Shown: positions 32,771 to 41,789 of the stretch, piece by piece | How positions within the stretch are numbered: position 1 is the first letter of the stretch | Layout: every line of letters begins with the position of its first letter | Assembly: GCA_026874595.1 (NCBI GenBank) | Contig: JAPPUL010000087.1 | Location: 42,480-106,479, forward strand | Length of the DNA stretch: 64,000 bases | Direction of reading: 5' to 3' | Source: Sipunculus nudus | Lineage: Eukaryota; Annelida; Sipuncula; Golfingiida; Sipunculidae | Made by a program: the position numbers and the translations under genes | The notes under the pieces: model-generated | Database searches by the model: none | Told to the model about the DNA's origin: nothing | Seen by the model: the letters and a program-made list of their open reading frames with translations, nothing else

Positions 32771-32941
32771 ATGGCTAGCTATATTAGTGCTAAGAAAAAA
32801 GAAGCTTATATGAGTATTTGTTCACAGTGTGGAGAGACTAAAGAAATTGCAAGCTGCATTAGAGACGACGTTGGCAAATTACAAGACTTTTGTAAGGATT
32901 GTTTTGAAAGTGCAACAGGCAAAAAAGTCTCTAAACGCTAA
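32771..32941 (+). CDS. Small zinc-ribbon protein, 56 residues
   Basis: A short gene with a near-perfect ribosome site (GAAGGAGG, 32754-32761) 9 bp before ATG. The 56-residue product has two Cys pairs, C17-xx-C20 and C41-xx-C44, spaced as in a treble-clef or ribbon zinc site; a further Cys29 lies between. It is Lys-rich at both ends (begins MASYISAKKKEAY, ends GKKVSKR), which fits binding to nucleic acid or to ribosomes. It is not a known ribosomal protein that I can name. A promoter-like element lies upstream. Confidence 0.7.
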   Translation: MASYISAKKKEAYMSICSQCGETKEIASCIRDDVGKLQDFCKDCFESATGKKVSKR

Positions 32942-33002
32942 CTGTCTTTTTTTATCTATTACCTTTTCTATACTATTACCTTTTTTATCTCTAACATAGT
33001 AG

Positions 33003-33866
33003 TTAATTCGTGGCTGCTGTCGTAGTGTTCCCTCCCCTTTGCTGGCTTTCCATGTTTGATGTGTCTATTGGCGGATACTCTTCTATTAGCACTCTGTCAT
33101 GATTATATTTCCTTGAGTATACTTTGTCTTCTATCTGTTCGTATTCTACATAAAATGTTCGCTCGTTCTTCTTTTCTGGATTAAACCTTTCATACCTTGT
33201 TAGTACGAAAAGAGATATCTTATTATTTCCTATTAGATATATCTCCTCCTGATTCTCTCCTGTATTCGGATTGCGGCTAAAGTGAAACCGCTCTATCGGT
33301 ACGTAATTTTCATAGTAGGTAAACACTTTTATATTATCTCCCTCCCACTTGTATCTATTTACACTGTTCATTTGCATCTTACCTAGAAATTTTGTCTTTA
33401 TCCATTTCTCAAGTTTTCTTACCTTCCCTGCTCTTTCATCCCATATGTATTTGTAATAGGATAATAGTTTATTATTTTCATCTTTAAACTCTTTCTTTAC
33501 TATCTGGCTTTGTTCATTATATCTATAGTTTATTGAATAATATGCTAGCTTGTCTTTATTTACATTTTGTGTCTGCTTTACACGCCTTCTGCCCACTACC
33601 TCCCCCTCTACCGTATAGTAGGCAACGCTATGTAATTTCCCTTGCTTATTATACTTCACTATATAAAAACTTCTGTTAGTTTCTGGGTCTATCTCGCTTA
33701 ATAACTCATCTTCTTTGTAAAAATTCTCTATGAACGTTTTATAATATTTTGTTTCTAACTCATCCTCCCCCATAAGCCTGTCTACTTGCTCTTGGCTTCC
33801 TTGCGAATATAATAAAACTGGTAACATCAATAACCATATCTTTATAAGCACTTTTAATCCTTTCAT
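33003..33866 (-). CDS. Secreted protein of unknown function
   Basis: A 287-residue protein with a clear signal peptide (MKGLKVLIKIWLLMLPVLLYSQG). The mature part is rich in Tyr, Lys, Glu and Asn and has a loose repeat of strands of the form YYSINYRYNEQSQ, YKYIWDERAGK, NRYKWEGDN, resembling the antiparallel strands of MORN/RHS-like or toast-rack secreted proteins. No catalytic motif or lipobox is seen. The tail is Gly/Thr/Asn-rich and unstructured. I cannot assign a function; periplasm or outer membrane is the likely place. Confidence 0.6.
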   Translation of the reverse strand: MKGLKVLIKIWLLMLPVLLYSQGSQEQVDRLMGEDELETKYYKTFIENFYKEDELLSEIDPETNRSFYIVKYNKQGKLHSVAYYTVEGEVVGRRRVKQTQNVNKDKLAYYSINYRYNEQSQIVKKEFKDENNKLLSYYKYIWDERAGKVRKLEKWIKTKFLGKMQMNSVNRYKWEGDNIKVFTYYENYVPIERFHFSRNPNTGENQEEIYLIGNNKISLFVLTRYERFNPEKKNERTFYVEYEQIEDKVYSRKYNHDRVLIEEYPPIDTSNMESQQRGGNTTTAATN

Positions 33867-34121
33867 TTGCCTTTCCCTTGTCTTTTTTCTATTAGATTTT
33901 TATCACTATCTTTTTTCCAAAACTCTTTTACGTCAATCTTCTAGATCATTATAACCATGATTTATACTAAATCATATGCCTTTTTTTCCCATACACTAAT
34001 AAGCAAGATATAATCACATAAAGCCTTTATTTATTTTATAAGCTCTATCATATATAGATCGCTTACTCTTTTATCTTAATCGACATTGTCTTTATTTATT
34101 ATTATTTTTTTTAATACCATC

Positions 34122-35075
34122 TCACTTCATAAGTACTTTTATATGCTCGGATATGCTATTTCCTAACGCCAGTAAATTATATCCTCCCTCCAAAACCGAT
34201 ACTATTCGTCCTGCACAAACTGCTTGCGATACCTCTAAAAGCCCTTCCGTTAGCTCTTTATACCCCTCTTCTGTTAAATTAAGATTTGCTAGCGGATCAT
34301 CCTTATGTGCATCAAATCCTGCCGATACTAATATTATATCAGGCTTGAATCCTTCTATTGCCGGTAATATCTTTGATTTGTACTCTTCTAAGTAGTCTCT
34401 CTCTTCACTCATTGGCAGCATCGGACAATTTAATGTGTAACCCCTCCCCTTACCACTGCCCTCCTCTTGTGCATACCCTGTCCCCGGATAGCAATATCTT
34501 GGATCTTCATGGATACTTGCATAATATATACTTGCATCTTCTTCAAAGATATGTTGTGTCCCATTACCATGGTGTACGTCCCAATCCAGAATAAATATCT
34601 TATCTACCTTATATCTCTCCTTTAAATATCTTGCGCCTATTGCTATATTATTAAAAAAACAAAAGCCCATTGCAAGACCCTCTTCTGCATGATGTCCCGG
34701 AGGACGTACTGCACAAAACACTTGCGATATCTGACTCTCTGACATTACCTCATCTATTGCCGAAAGTACACCACCCACAGACCACAGCGACGCTTCGTAT
34801 GTCTTCTTACCCATAACACAATCAGGTGTCCCAAAACTAATATCTCCCCTTTCACTTGCAAGCCTAAGGCCTTCTATGTGTTCCTTTGTATGAACTAATT
34901 CTATGACCTCCTGAGGCCCTTTGTAGGCTTTAATCCTTACAAGCTTTTCAAGCACTCCTGCACTTTTTAGTCTCCTGTCTATTGCTAAAAGCCGTCCACT
35001 GCGTTCTGGATGTGAGCAACCTGTGTCATGTTCAAGATATATTGGATGACTTACATAACCTACTTTTTTGCTCAT
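34122..35075 (-). CDS. Histone deacetylase family hydrolase (acetoin-utilisation/acetylpolyamine type)
   Basis: A 317-residue zinc hydrolase of the arginase-deacetylase fold, which would remove an acetyl group from a small molecule or a lysine. RPPGHHAE holds the catalytic His pair (128-129), DWDVHHGNGT (164-173) and GFDAHKDDPL hold the zinc Asp/His ligands, and LEGGYN is the last conserved loop. All catalytic residues are present. It follows accC on the same strand within about 50 bp, so it may be co-transcribed, though no functional link is evident. Confidence 0.9.
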   Translation of the reverse strand: MSKKVGYVSHPIYLEHDTGCSHPERSGRLLAIDRRLKSAGVLEKLVRIKAYKGPQEVIELVHTKEHIEGLRLASERGDISFGTPDCVMGKKTYEASLWSVGGVLSAIDEVMSESQISQVFCAVRPPGHHAEEGLAMGFCFFNNIAIGARYLKERYKVDKIFILDWDVHHGNGTQHIFEEDASIYYASIHEDPRYCYPGTGYAQEEGSGKGRGYTLNCPMLPMSEERDYLEEYKSKILPAIEGFKPDIILVSAGFDAHKDDPLANLNLTEEGYKELTEGLLEVSQAVCAGRIVSVLEGGYNLLALGNSISEHIKVLMK

Positions 35076-35122
35076 TAACTCCCTCCCGTAATTCTTTCCC
35101 TCAACTTGCTTCGTTTGAAAGT

Positions 35123-36478
35123 TTATTTAGTTTCCAAGTTTATTACAACATTATTTACAAAATTGGTATTATAACTTCCCTCCACAAACGGCTTACTACG
35201 CATTACCGCTCTGTGAAATGGTATCGTCGTCTCAATCCCCTCCACTATGAATTCATCAAGGCAGCGACTCATCCGACTTATTGCCTCACCCCTGTCCCGC
35301 CCCCAGACTATTAACTTGCCAAGCAGTGAGTCATAGTAAGGTGGTATCTCATATTCTGTATAGGCATGAGTATCTACTCTAACTCCAAAACCACCAGGTA
35401 CATTATAAGATTTTATCTTCCCTACTGACGGCATGAAATTATTATATGGATCCTCTGCATTTATTCTACATTCTATTGCATGCCCATTTATTATTATGTC
35501 ACTTTGTTTGTAAGTAAGCTTTTGTCCCGCATGCGCTTTTATCTGCTCCTTTAATAAATCCACACGCGTTATCTCCTCTGTTATAGGATGTTCTACCTGT
35601 ATTCGTGTATTCATCTCCACAAAATAAAAGTTCAACTTATCGTCTACCAAAAATTCAATTGTACCAACCCCAACATAATCTACTGCTTTTGCTCCCTTTA
35701 TTGCCGCCTCGCTTATACGTTTTCTCACCTTGCTATTTAACAATTTCGACGGCGCCTCTTCTATCATCTTTTGATGCCGCCTTTGTATCGAACAATCTCG
35801 TTCCCATAAATGTATTATATTGTTATGACTGTCTGCCAAAAGTTGCACCTCTATATGATGTGCATCTTCAAAATATTTCTCTATATATACATCCGGGTTC
35901 CCAAACGACTTCTCTGCCTCGCTGCGTGCCAGATTAAAAGCATTTTCAAGCTCTAAGGCCACTCTCACCACTCGCATGCCCTTTCCACCACCACCCGCCG
36001 ACGCTTTTATTATAACTGGATACCCTATATCTTTAACTACCTTTTTAGCCTCGCTTACATTATCAACTACATCCGAACCAGGAATTACAGGCACACCCGC
36101 CTTCTCCATTAAACGCCTTGCCCGCACCTTATCTCCCATGTTTTCTATCACCTTCGAGGAGGGACCTATAAATAATATGTCATTGTCTTTACATATTTGA
36201 GAAAACTTGCTGTTTTCAGATAAAAAACCATAGCCAGGGTGTATTGCATCTACTCCACTCACCTCACACGCACTTATTATACTTGGTATGTGTAAATAGG
36301 ATTGGCGACTGTCTTGTGGGCCTATGCATACATCCTCATCTGCAAAACGTCGGTGTAATGAAAACTCATCTGCAGTTGAGTGTACTGCTACCGTCTGTAT
36401 GCCCAGTTCACGACACGCTCTTATAACTCTAAGCGCTATCTCTCCACGATTTGCCACTAACACTTTCTTTATTATCAT
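35123..36478 (-). CDS. accC: Biotin carboxylase subunit of acetyl-CoA carboxylase
   Basis: The ATP-grasp enzyme that carboxylates biotin on the carrier protein. At 451 residues the length is standard. KVLVANRGEIALRVIRACRELG is the N-terminal signature, ASAGGGGKGMRVV the ATP-grasp Gly-rich loop, and FVEMNTRIQVEHPITEEITRVDL the catalytic strand. It appears fully functional. The operon order on this strand is aroQ, efp, accB, accC, as in many bacteria. Its partner AccB in the operon lacks the biotin lysine, so AccC may need another carrier. Confidence 0.96.
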   Translation of the reverse strand: MIIKKVLVANRGEIALRVIRACRELGIQTVAVHSTADEFSLHRRFADEDVCIGPQDSRQSYLHIPSIISACEVSGVDAIHPGYGFLSENSKFSQICKDNDILFIGPSSKVIENMGDKVRARRLMEKAGVPVIPGSDVVDNVSEAKKVVKDIGYPVIIKASAGGGGKGMRVVRVALELENAFNLARSEAEKSFGNPDVYIEKYFEDAHHIEVQLLADSHNNIIHLWERDCSIQRRHQKMIEEAPSKLLNSKVRKRISEAAIKGAKAVDYVGVGTIEFLVDDKLNFYFVEMNTRIQVEHPITEEITRVDLLKEQIKAHAGQKLTYKQSDIIINGHAIECRINAEDPYNNFMPSVGKIKSYNVPGGFGVRVDTHAYTEYEIPPYYDSLLGKLIVWGRDRGEAISRMSRCLDEFIVEGIETTIPFHRAVMRSKPFVEGSYNTNFVNNVVINLETK

Positions 36479-36616
36479 TTAGATCATTTAGTTCCTTAGC
36501 ATCCATTAAATTATGTCTTTAGATTGTTCCTAGCCGCTTTGATTTTACCTCTCCTTACTCTTCCACTTAACTCCTCTACTTCCTTAAACTAACTTCCTTA
36601 AACTAACTTCTTTGTT

Positions 36617-37090
36617 TTAAATCGGCTTTAGGCGAAACAAAGGCTGACTATACTCTACAGCCTGCATATCCTCCACCAATACCTCAACTATCTTGCCTTT
36701 TATGTCAGATAATACTTCATATCTTATGTTCATAGAATTTACATAGGCCAGAAGCTGTCCCTTCTCCACCACCTCCCGCAGCTTCACAATAGTTGTATCC
36801 TTACCCGATTCTCGCCTTTGGACAAAGCCTACATATTCAGATTTAACATCATGAAAAGATTTCTTATCTTCAAAAGATTTAGCCTTAAAAGATTTAGCCT
36901 CATCCTGTTTCTTCTCATTTGCCTTAACCATCTTCTTATTACTTACCATCTTCCCCTGTGCACCATGCTTAACCACAGTACCGCGTCGCTTTCTTACCTC
37001 AAGCTTTAATCCCTCTTCGCTTATCCTCATATACTCCGCTCTCGTACCCACAAATGCTTTTAATAGACTATCTAGTAACTTTGTTTCCAT
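36617..37090 (-). CDS. accB: Biotin carboxyl carrier protein-like subunit without the biotin lysine
   Basis: A 157-residue AccB by position and C-terminal fold: VGFVQRRE, then VEKGQLLAYVNSMN, then GKIVEVLVEDMQAVEYSQPLFRLKP, aligning with the biotinyl domain. The family motif is E-A-M-K-M; here it is N-S-M-N-I, so residue 121 is Asn (codon AAC) and no biotin can be attached there. The linker (about 40-85) is Lys/Ser/Phe-rich with an AKSF repeat. The frame is intact and its neighbours efp and accC look normal. Either this protein has a different role, or another AccB exists elsewhere, or the base call is wrong. Confidence 0.8.
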   Translation of the reverse strand: METKLLDSLLKAFVGTRAEYMRISEEGLKLEVRKRRGTVVKHGAQGKMVSNKKMVKANEKKQDEAKSFKAKSFEDKKSFHDVKSEYVGFVQRRESGKDTTIVKLREVVEKGQLLAYVNSMNIRYEVLSDIKGKIVEVLVEDMQAVEYSQPLFRLKPI

Positions 37091-37207
37091 AATTAAAACT
37101 ATTTCTCTTCTTTATCGTTATTATTGTTATCCTTTTTATTTTATCCTTTTTTTGATTTTACTCTCTTTTCTATATCCCGTTTTATATCATATTAGCTAAT
37201 CTTAACT

Positions 37208-37774
37208 CTACTGACTCTTCTCTCTAGATACATATTCACCACTTCTTGTATCTATCTTTAATATATCTCCTTCATTTATAAATAATGGAACTCGTAAACT
37301 ATATCCGGTTTCTAACTCAGCAGGCTTCGTCGCTCCCCCAACTGTATCCCCCCTTAAAGCTACTTCCGTTTTCTTTACTTCCATATACACAAACATCGGT
37401 AATATCACGCTAAGTATCTGCCCCTCAAGAATATCACATTCAACCTCTAAACCCTCTTTTAAAAAATTTATACCTAAGCCCAATACCTGACTCTCAACTC
37501 CTTCTTGTTCATAAGTCTCAAGATCCATAAACATATAACTACCCGCAGCCTCATACAAATATTGATAGTTCCTACGGCTTATATATACATCTTCTACCTT
37601 CTCATCAGGGCGAAATGTCTTTTCTACCAAAACCTCTTTATCAAGTTGTCTAAGTCGCATCTTTACAAATGCTCCTCCCTTGCCAGGCTTTGTATGTTGA
37701 TGCTCACTGACCATATATAACTTATTATCTAATCTTAATACTTGCCCCCTTCTAAAATCATTTGCATTCCTCAC
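37208..37774 (-). CDS. efp: Elongation factor P
   Basis: EF-P relieves ribosome stalling at proline runs. The 188 residues form three OB-type domains. The loop HTKPGKGGAF (27-36) contains Lys32, the residue that is modified or used unmodified depending on the lineage; no epmA or modifying gene lies nearby. ECDILEGQ and the C-terminal GYSLRVPLFINEGDILKIDTRSGEYVSR are typical. It lies between aroQ and accB. Its own promoter candidate is at 37909-37935. Confidence 0.96.
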   Translation of the reverse strand: MRNANDFRRGQVLRLDNKLYMVSEHQHTKPGKGGAFVKMRLRQLDKEVLVEKTFRPDEKVEDVYISRRNYQYLYEAAGSYMFMDLETYEQEGVESQVLGLGINFLKEGLEVECDILEGQILSVILPMFVYMEVKKTEVALRGDTVGGATKPAELETGYSLRVPLFINEGDILKIDTRSGEYVSREKSQ

Positions 37775-37832
37775 TTTTTTTTACCCTATTTTATCCCTAA
37801 CTTACTTTTTAGTTCTTATTCTTTTCTAAGAT

Positions 37833-37892
37833 TTTGTCTTTCTTTGTCTTTCTTTGTCTTTCTTTGTATTTCTTTGTATTTCTTTGTATTTT
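37833..37892. repeat. Six 10-bp repeats with A-tracts phased by one helical turn
   Basis: TCTTTGT(C/A)TT is repeated six times with a 10-bp period (three C forms, then three A forms). On the minus strand these are A-rich tracts spaced one helical turn apart, as in bent DNA. It lies between the efp promoter candidate and the efp start. Confidence 0.8.
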
Positions 37893-37908
37893 TTGAGTGT
37901 ACGTTAAC

Positions 37909-37935
37909 CTTATATAATAGATTTAGTTTTGTCAA
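37909..37935 (-). promoter_or_regulatory. Promoter candidate for efp-accB-accC
   Basis: On the minus strand TTGACA (37930-37935) and TATAAG (37909-37914) are separated by 15 bp, shorter than ideal. It lies just after the aroQ stop codon and would allow efp expression apart from aroQ. Confidence 0.45.
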
Positions 37936-37967
37936 GCTCCTCAAGCTCAATTAATTAATTCTTGTAT

Positions 37968-38414
37968 CTAATTGCCACTCTTTAACCGCTCTATAAGATA
38001 ATCTAGTGCATAATAATATCCTTTTACACCTAAGCCCGTTATAACCCCTTCTGATATGTCGTGGTAGTAGGACTTTTGACGAAAACTCTCGCGCTTGTAT
38101 ATATTTGATATATGTACTTCCACTGTTATTAACTCTCGCGCTTGTATTGCATCTCTTATCGCTACCGATGTGTGTGTGTAGCCTCCTGGATTAATTATAA
38201 GACCATCGCCCCTCCTACCCTCTATTTGTAGGAAATCTATTATCTTTCCTTCATGGTTTGTACTGTATATTAAAACCTCAAAACCTCCTGCCTCCTCCAC
38301 TTTACGGCGTAATTCTACATTTACATCTTCCAAGCTCTCCTTCCCATATATATCTACTTCTCGACTACCTAGTAAATTCAAATTCGGACCATGTACTACT
38401 AATATCTTCTTCAA
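37968..38414 (-). CDS. aroQ: 3-dehydroquinate dehydratase, type II
   Basis: The third step of the shikimate pathway. At 148 residues it is the dodecameric type II enzyme. GPNLNLLGSREVDIYG carries the catalytic Arg/Tyr region, YSTNHEGKIIDFLQ and INPGGYTHTSVAIRDA the substrate loop and His, and VEVHISNIYKRESFR the catalytic His-containing end. The start is TTG with GGAGGG upstream. It is followed by efp, accB, accC. Confidence 0.95.
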   Translation of the reverse strand: MKKILVVHGPNLNLLGSREVDIYGKESLEDVNVELRRKVEEAGGFEVLIYSTNHEGKIIDFLQIEGRRGDGLIINPGGYTHTSVAIRDAIQARELITVEVHISNIYKRESFRQKSYYHDISEGVITGLGVKGYYYALDYLIERLKSGN

Positions 38415-38668
38415 TTATCTTTTCCCTCCTTACACTTTATTACCCTAGAAAACTACTTAAGATGCATACTTACTTTATAAATGAGTAGCTTTTATTTTTA
38501 CTTTTTTTATCTATTTTTTTATCTATTTTTTTACCACAAACTATATTTTTTTTTATATTTGTCGTCCATATATATATATAATTTAGGCTTGGGATACGTT
38601 TATATTCCCTTATAATTTAATATATTTATATAACCTTATCTCTATTATTTTAAACTCTGAGACCTTAT

Positions 38669-39106
38669 ATGCTTTTTCATAATTTTAGCTTCCTAACTAA
38701 ACTTAGACCTTTTATTTATATTTTTATTATTCTTGCTTCTCTTTCTCTTTCATCTATTTCTTGTTACACTCCAAAATTAACTAAGGCTCAACTCAAAAAT
38801 CCTGACGCAATGCTTGACAAATGTCGAGACTATTTCTTCAATAATGAATATTATACTGCCATCAATTGTTTTGAAATGCTTATCGATAAATTCCCTAACT
38901 ACACTTATAATGCTGCTTGGGCTCAGTATGAAATCGGAGTCTCTTACTACCTTGAAAAAGATTATAAACTTGCACGCCAGGCCTTTATTAAAGTCCTTAC
39001 TAACTATTCTATCCCTAAGCAGGCGCGTACCCTTTCTATTAAATTAATTCGTAAAATAGATAGCGGCAAACCTTATAAACGTAGTAGTTATACCGAGAAT
39101 GATTAA
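38669..39106 (+). CDS. Short TPR lipoprotein, BamD/YbgF-like
   Basis: A 145-residue lipoprotein with signal sequence and lipobox LSSISC (Cys32). The mature part begins with a disordered stretch and then two TPR-like helical pairs: CRDYFFNNEYYTAINCFEMLIDKFPNYTYN and AAWAQYEIGVSYYLEKDYKLARQAFIKVL (in parts). This is how BamD and tol-associated YbgF/CpoB start, but the protein is far shorter than BamD (~240). It could be an envelope assembly accessory. It precedes the HAD phosphatase gene by about 30 bp on the same strand. Confidence 0.65.
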   Translation: MLFHNFSFLTKLRPFIYIFIILASLSLSSISCYTPKLTKAQLKNPDAMLDKCRDYFFNNEYYTAINCFEMLIDKFPNYTYNAAWAQYEIGVSYYLEKDYKLARQAFIKVLTNYSIPKQARTLSIKLIRKIDSGKPYKRSSYTEND

Positions 39107-39135
39107 TTTATAATCCTATAGGAGCTTTTCTTTCC

Positions 39136-39786
39136 GTGCAGTTTAAGGCTATTATCTTTGACCTCGATGGCACTCTTATTGACTCTAAAGACGATATTGC
39201 TAACTCTGTTAATCTCACTTTACAAAAACTAAAGCTTGATACTTTGCCGCTTAATACTATTTATAATTACATCGGGCAGGGTGTTTCTAATCTAATACTT
39301 AAAAGCGTTGCTAAGTCAGCTGGAAAGCAAAATGTTGATATTTATTTTGATGAGGCTATCTCTACTTTTTCTTACATCTACAAAAACAATATGATTAATG
39401 AAACTGCTTGTTACAAGGACGTTATAAACACTTTAGGCAAATTGTCTCATCTCAAAAAAGCTATCGTTACTAACAAATCTTCTCCCTTTACCATACCCAT
39501 AATAGAGACTCTGAATTTAAAACAATTCTTTAGCTCCGTTATCTGTGGGGATACCATAGATTATAGAAAACCGCATTCTAAACCCATCTTAACTGCTTTG
39601 CAACAACTAAATATTAAAACAAAAGAAGCTATCATGGTGGGAGATTCATTTGCCGACATCCAAGCCGCTTATAACGCTCACACTAAAAGCTGTTTTGCTT
39701 GCTACGGCTTTGGACACCTTAATCATATTAAACCTGACTTTTACATTAACTCTTTTGCTGAAATCATTAATATTGTCGCCTCTTAA
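39136..39786 (+). CDS. HAD phosphatase, phosphoglycolate phosphatase-like
   Basis: A 216-residue HAD-superfamily phosphatase of the Gph/PGPase type, which clears 2-phosphoglycolate. IIFDLDGTLIDS (motif I, nucleophile Asp near residue 9) is perfect; IVTNKSS is motif II, KPHSKPIL motif III and MVGDSFADIQAA motif IV. An alpha-helical cap lies after motif I. The start is GTG with AGGAG upstream. Its stop codon overlaps that of the convergent membrane gene by a few bases. Pyrophosphatase PpaX-like enzymes are the alternative. Confidence 0.85.
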   Translation: MQFKAIIFDLDGTLIDSKDDIANSVNLTLQKLKLDTLPLNTIYNYIGQGVSNLILKSVAKSAGKQNVDIYFDEAISTFSYIYKNNMINETACYKDVINTLGKLSHLKKAIVTNKSSPFTIPIIETLNLKQFFSSVICGDTIDYRKPHSKPILTALQQLNIKTKEAIMVGDSFADIQAAYNAHTKSCFACYGFGHLNHIKPDFYINSFAEIINIVAS

Positions 39787-40199
39787 GTGCTCACCACTCC
39801 GCTTGCTGCTAATACCAAGATTATTATCTCTAATATTACTATATATAAATAATTATCTCGACTCTTTATATAATACGGTAGTAACAGCATCAACGCAATA
39901 ATTGCTACTAATGACAAAAAGGCCAAGCTTAAAAAAGCTATCATATCACCATACAAAAGCAAATATATCCAATCCCAACCCGTTGGACTATGTGTTTTAT
40001 ATATATATTCTCTTAACCCGCTTCCCCAATGCTTTGATACCTCATCAGGAGATACAAATGAGGGTGCCAAACCTAATACATATACAAAAAAACTTACCAC
40101 CAAAAACAATATCCCTACAACCGATATTACCGACATTATCTTACTTAGCCTTATATTTTCTTCCGATACAAAGCCTTTAGTTATTTCCTTCTCTTCCAT
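39783..40199 (-). CDS. Small membrane protein, partner of TauE/SafE transporter
   Basis: The ATG at 40197-40199 follows a GGGAG ribosome site that is the first unit of the 16-bp repeat array. The 138-residue product has three hydrophobic helices (about residues 20-40, 75-105, 115-135). The central THSPTGWDWIYLLLYGD segment matches the small membrane proteins (DUF1634-like) that are commonly found next to TauE/SafE permeases. The permease gene is directly upstream, so both may move sulfite or another organic/inorganic anion. The precise role of this protein family is not known to me. Confidence 0.65.
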   Translation of the reverse strand: MEEKEITKGFVSEENIRLSKIMSVISVVGILFLVVSFFVYVLGLAPSFVSPDEVSKHWGSGLREYIYKTHSPTGWDWIYLLLYGDMIAFLSLAFLSLVAIIALMLLLPYYIKSRDNYLYIVILEIIILVLAASGVVST

Positions 40200-40200
40200 A

Positions 40201-40580
40201 AAGTCTCCCTTAACAAAAGTCTCCCTTAACAAAAGTCTCCCTTAATAAAAGTCTCCCTTAACAAAAGTCTCCCTTAACAAAAGTCTCCCTTAACAAAAGT
40301 CTCCCTTAATAAAAGTCTCCCTTAACAAAAGTCTCCCTTAACAAAAGTCTCCCTTAACAAAAGTCTCCCTTAATAAAAGTCTCCCTTAATAAAAGTCTCC
40401 CTTAATAAAAGTCTCCCTTAATAAAAGTCTCCCTTAACAAAAGTCTCCCTTAACAAAAGTCTCCCTTAATAAAAGTCTCCCTTAATAAAAGTCTCCCTTA
40501 ACAAAAGTCTCCCTTAATAAAAGTCTCCCTTAATAAAAGTCTCCCTTAATAAAAGTCTCCCTTAATAAAAGTCTCCCTTA
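40201..40580. repeat. 24 tandem copies of a 16-bp unit with a ribosome-site core
   Basis: The plus-strand unit A(C/T)AAAAGTCTCCCTTA is repeated 24 times with no length change and only one variable base (C or T at the second position). On the minus strand each unit reads AAGGGAGACTTTT, a strong Shine-Dalgarno-like core. The last unit is the ribosome site of the small membrane protein gene. The array fills almost the whole gap between that gene and the TauE/SafE gene. Copy number by direct count of the core GTCTCCCTTA. Confidence 0.97.
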
Positions 40581-40607
40581 ACAAAATACCATGTCCCTAT
40601 AATATAA

Positions 40608-41567
40608 TTAGTCCCATATCCCAAAACCTTTAAGTAACGACCTAACTCCTGCTACGCTTAGAAAGATTATTACAACCCATTTAACTACCATCGGTTTTGA
40701 CTTAGACAGCAATTTAACCCCTAATCGCGCTCCCAACATCATTCCCACTACCGAAGGAACTGTTATTAACACAAGCTCTGCTCCTTTCAATAAATATACC
40801 CAGGCTGCTGCTGTGTCCGTTATCGCCAAAATCAATATACTACTTGCTGCTGATACCTTAAGTGGAACGCCCAATACCTGATTTAATACCGGAACGTTCG
40901 CCCAGCCCGCTCCAAGACCAAACATCCCTGCCATGAACCCTATAAATACAAATAATATTAATGCTTGCGGAGTTCGATGCACCCTCCAGCTTATCTCCTT
41001 ACCCAAACTCTCATCATAATATCTTCCATATATCTTTAACTTCTTCGATAATTTATCGCTTTTTAAAACTTCAGGGAAATCCGATTTTTTAGATATGAAC
41101 ATTAATACCACTATCCCCAATATTATGAAACCTAGGATTATCTGTATTACGTAGCTTGGGAGGGCAAGACCCACCTCCGCTCCAAATATAGACGACAAAG
41201 ACGATACCACCGCCATCGGTAAGGCTACCCTTATATTTGCAAGTCCCTTCTTTAGTAATCCAGGACTCGCTGATAGTGCTCCTGATAACGCTACGAATAA
41301 GCCTGCTCCCCTTACGAAATCTAAATGAAAGGGAAATATACTAGATACGATAGGTACGTATAATACCCCTCCTCCAAGCCCCGATAATATCGCTACTGCT
41401 CCAAGAACTGATGTAAATAAGAATAGCATCAAGGACCACTCCCACCACACTAATTTAGGACCGCCTTCCCCTAACAATAATAACGTTTCATTCCCATATG
41501 CCAATTCTACCAAAATGACAAGTCCCATCAAAAGTATCATAACTACAACTTTTATTCCCAATTTCAT
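40608..41567 (-). CDS. TauE/SafE family (TSUP) permease
   Basis: A 319-residue membrane transporter of the TauE/SafE family, which moves sulfite, sulfolactate or other organosulfur anions. A signal-like first helix is followed by two repeated halves of about four helices each. The N-terminal half has SGLGGGVLYVPIV and the C-terminal half FGLGAGWANVPVLNQVLGVP, the two family loops. A soluble insert (~165-205) lies between them. A small membrane partner follows downstream across the repeat array. Given the sulfate genes at 55-59 kb, sulfite export is a fair guess. Confidence 0.88.
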   Translation of the reverse strand: MKLGIKVVVMILLMGLVILVELAYGNETLLLLGEGGPKLVWWEWSLMLFLFTSVLGAVAILSGLGGGVLYVPIVSSIFPFHLDFVRGAGLFVALSGALSASPGLLKKGLANIRVALPMAVVSSLSSIFGAEVGLALPSYVIQIILGFIILGIVVLMFISKKSDFPEVLKSDKLSKKLKIYGRYYDESLGKEISWRVHRTPQALILFVFIGFMAGMFGLGAGWANVPVLNQVLGVPLKVSAASSILILAITDTAAAWVYLLKGAELVLITVPSVVGMMLGARLGVKLLSKSKPMVVKWVVIIFLSVAGVRSLLKGFGIWD

Positions 41568-41789
41568 AATTGCTTCCTTATTCTCCTAACTTATCTTTCT
41601 ACATAATTATATCTACTATAGATAGTTTAGCACTAACAGCTTAATTACTATTTCACAACCATATAAACCCATTTAAATTTATTCAATATTTACTCGCATA
41701 TATAAAAACTTTTACTTTATATGTAACTTTTTTTACACTTATAGTGTACTTTATATAGGATGCTTTATATTATGTAGTTTTATACCATA

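Noticed and set aside
40201-40580. CRISPR array
   Set aside because: The units are contiguous 16-mers without spacers and no cas genes are present.
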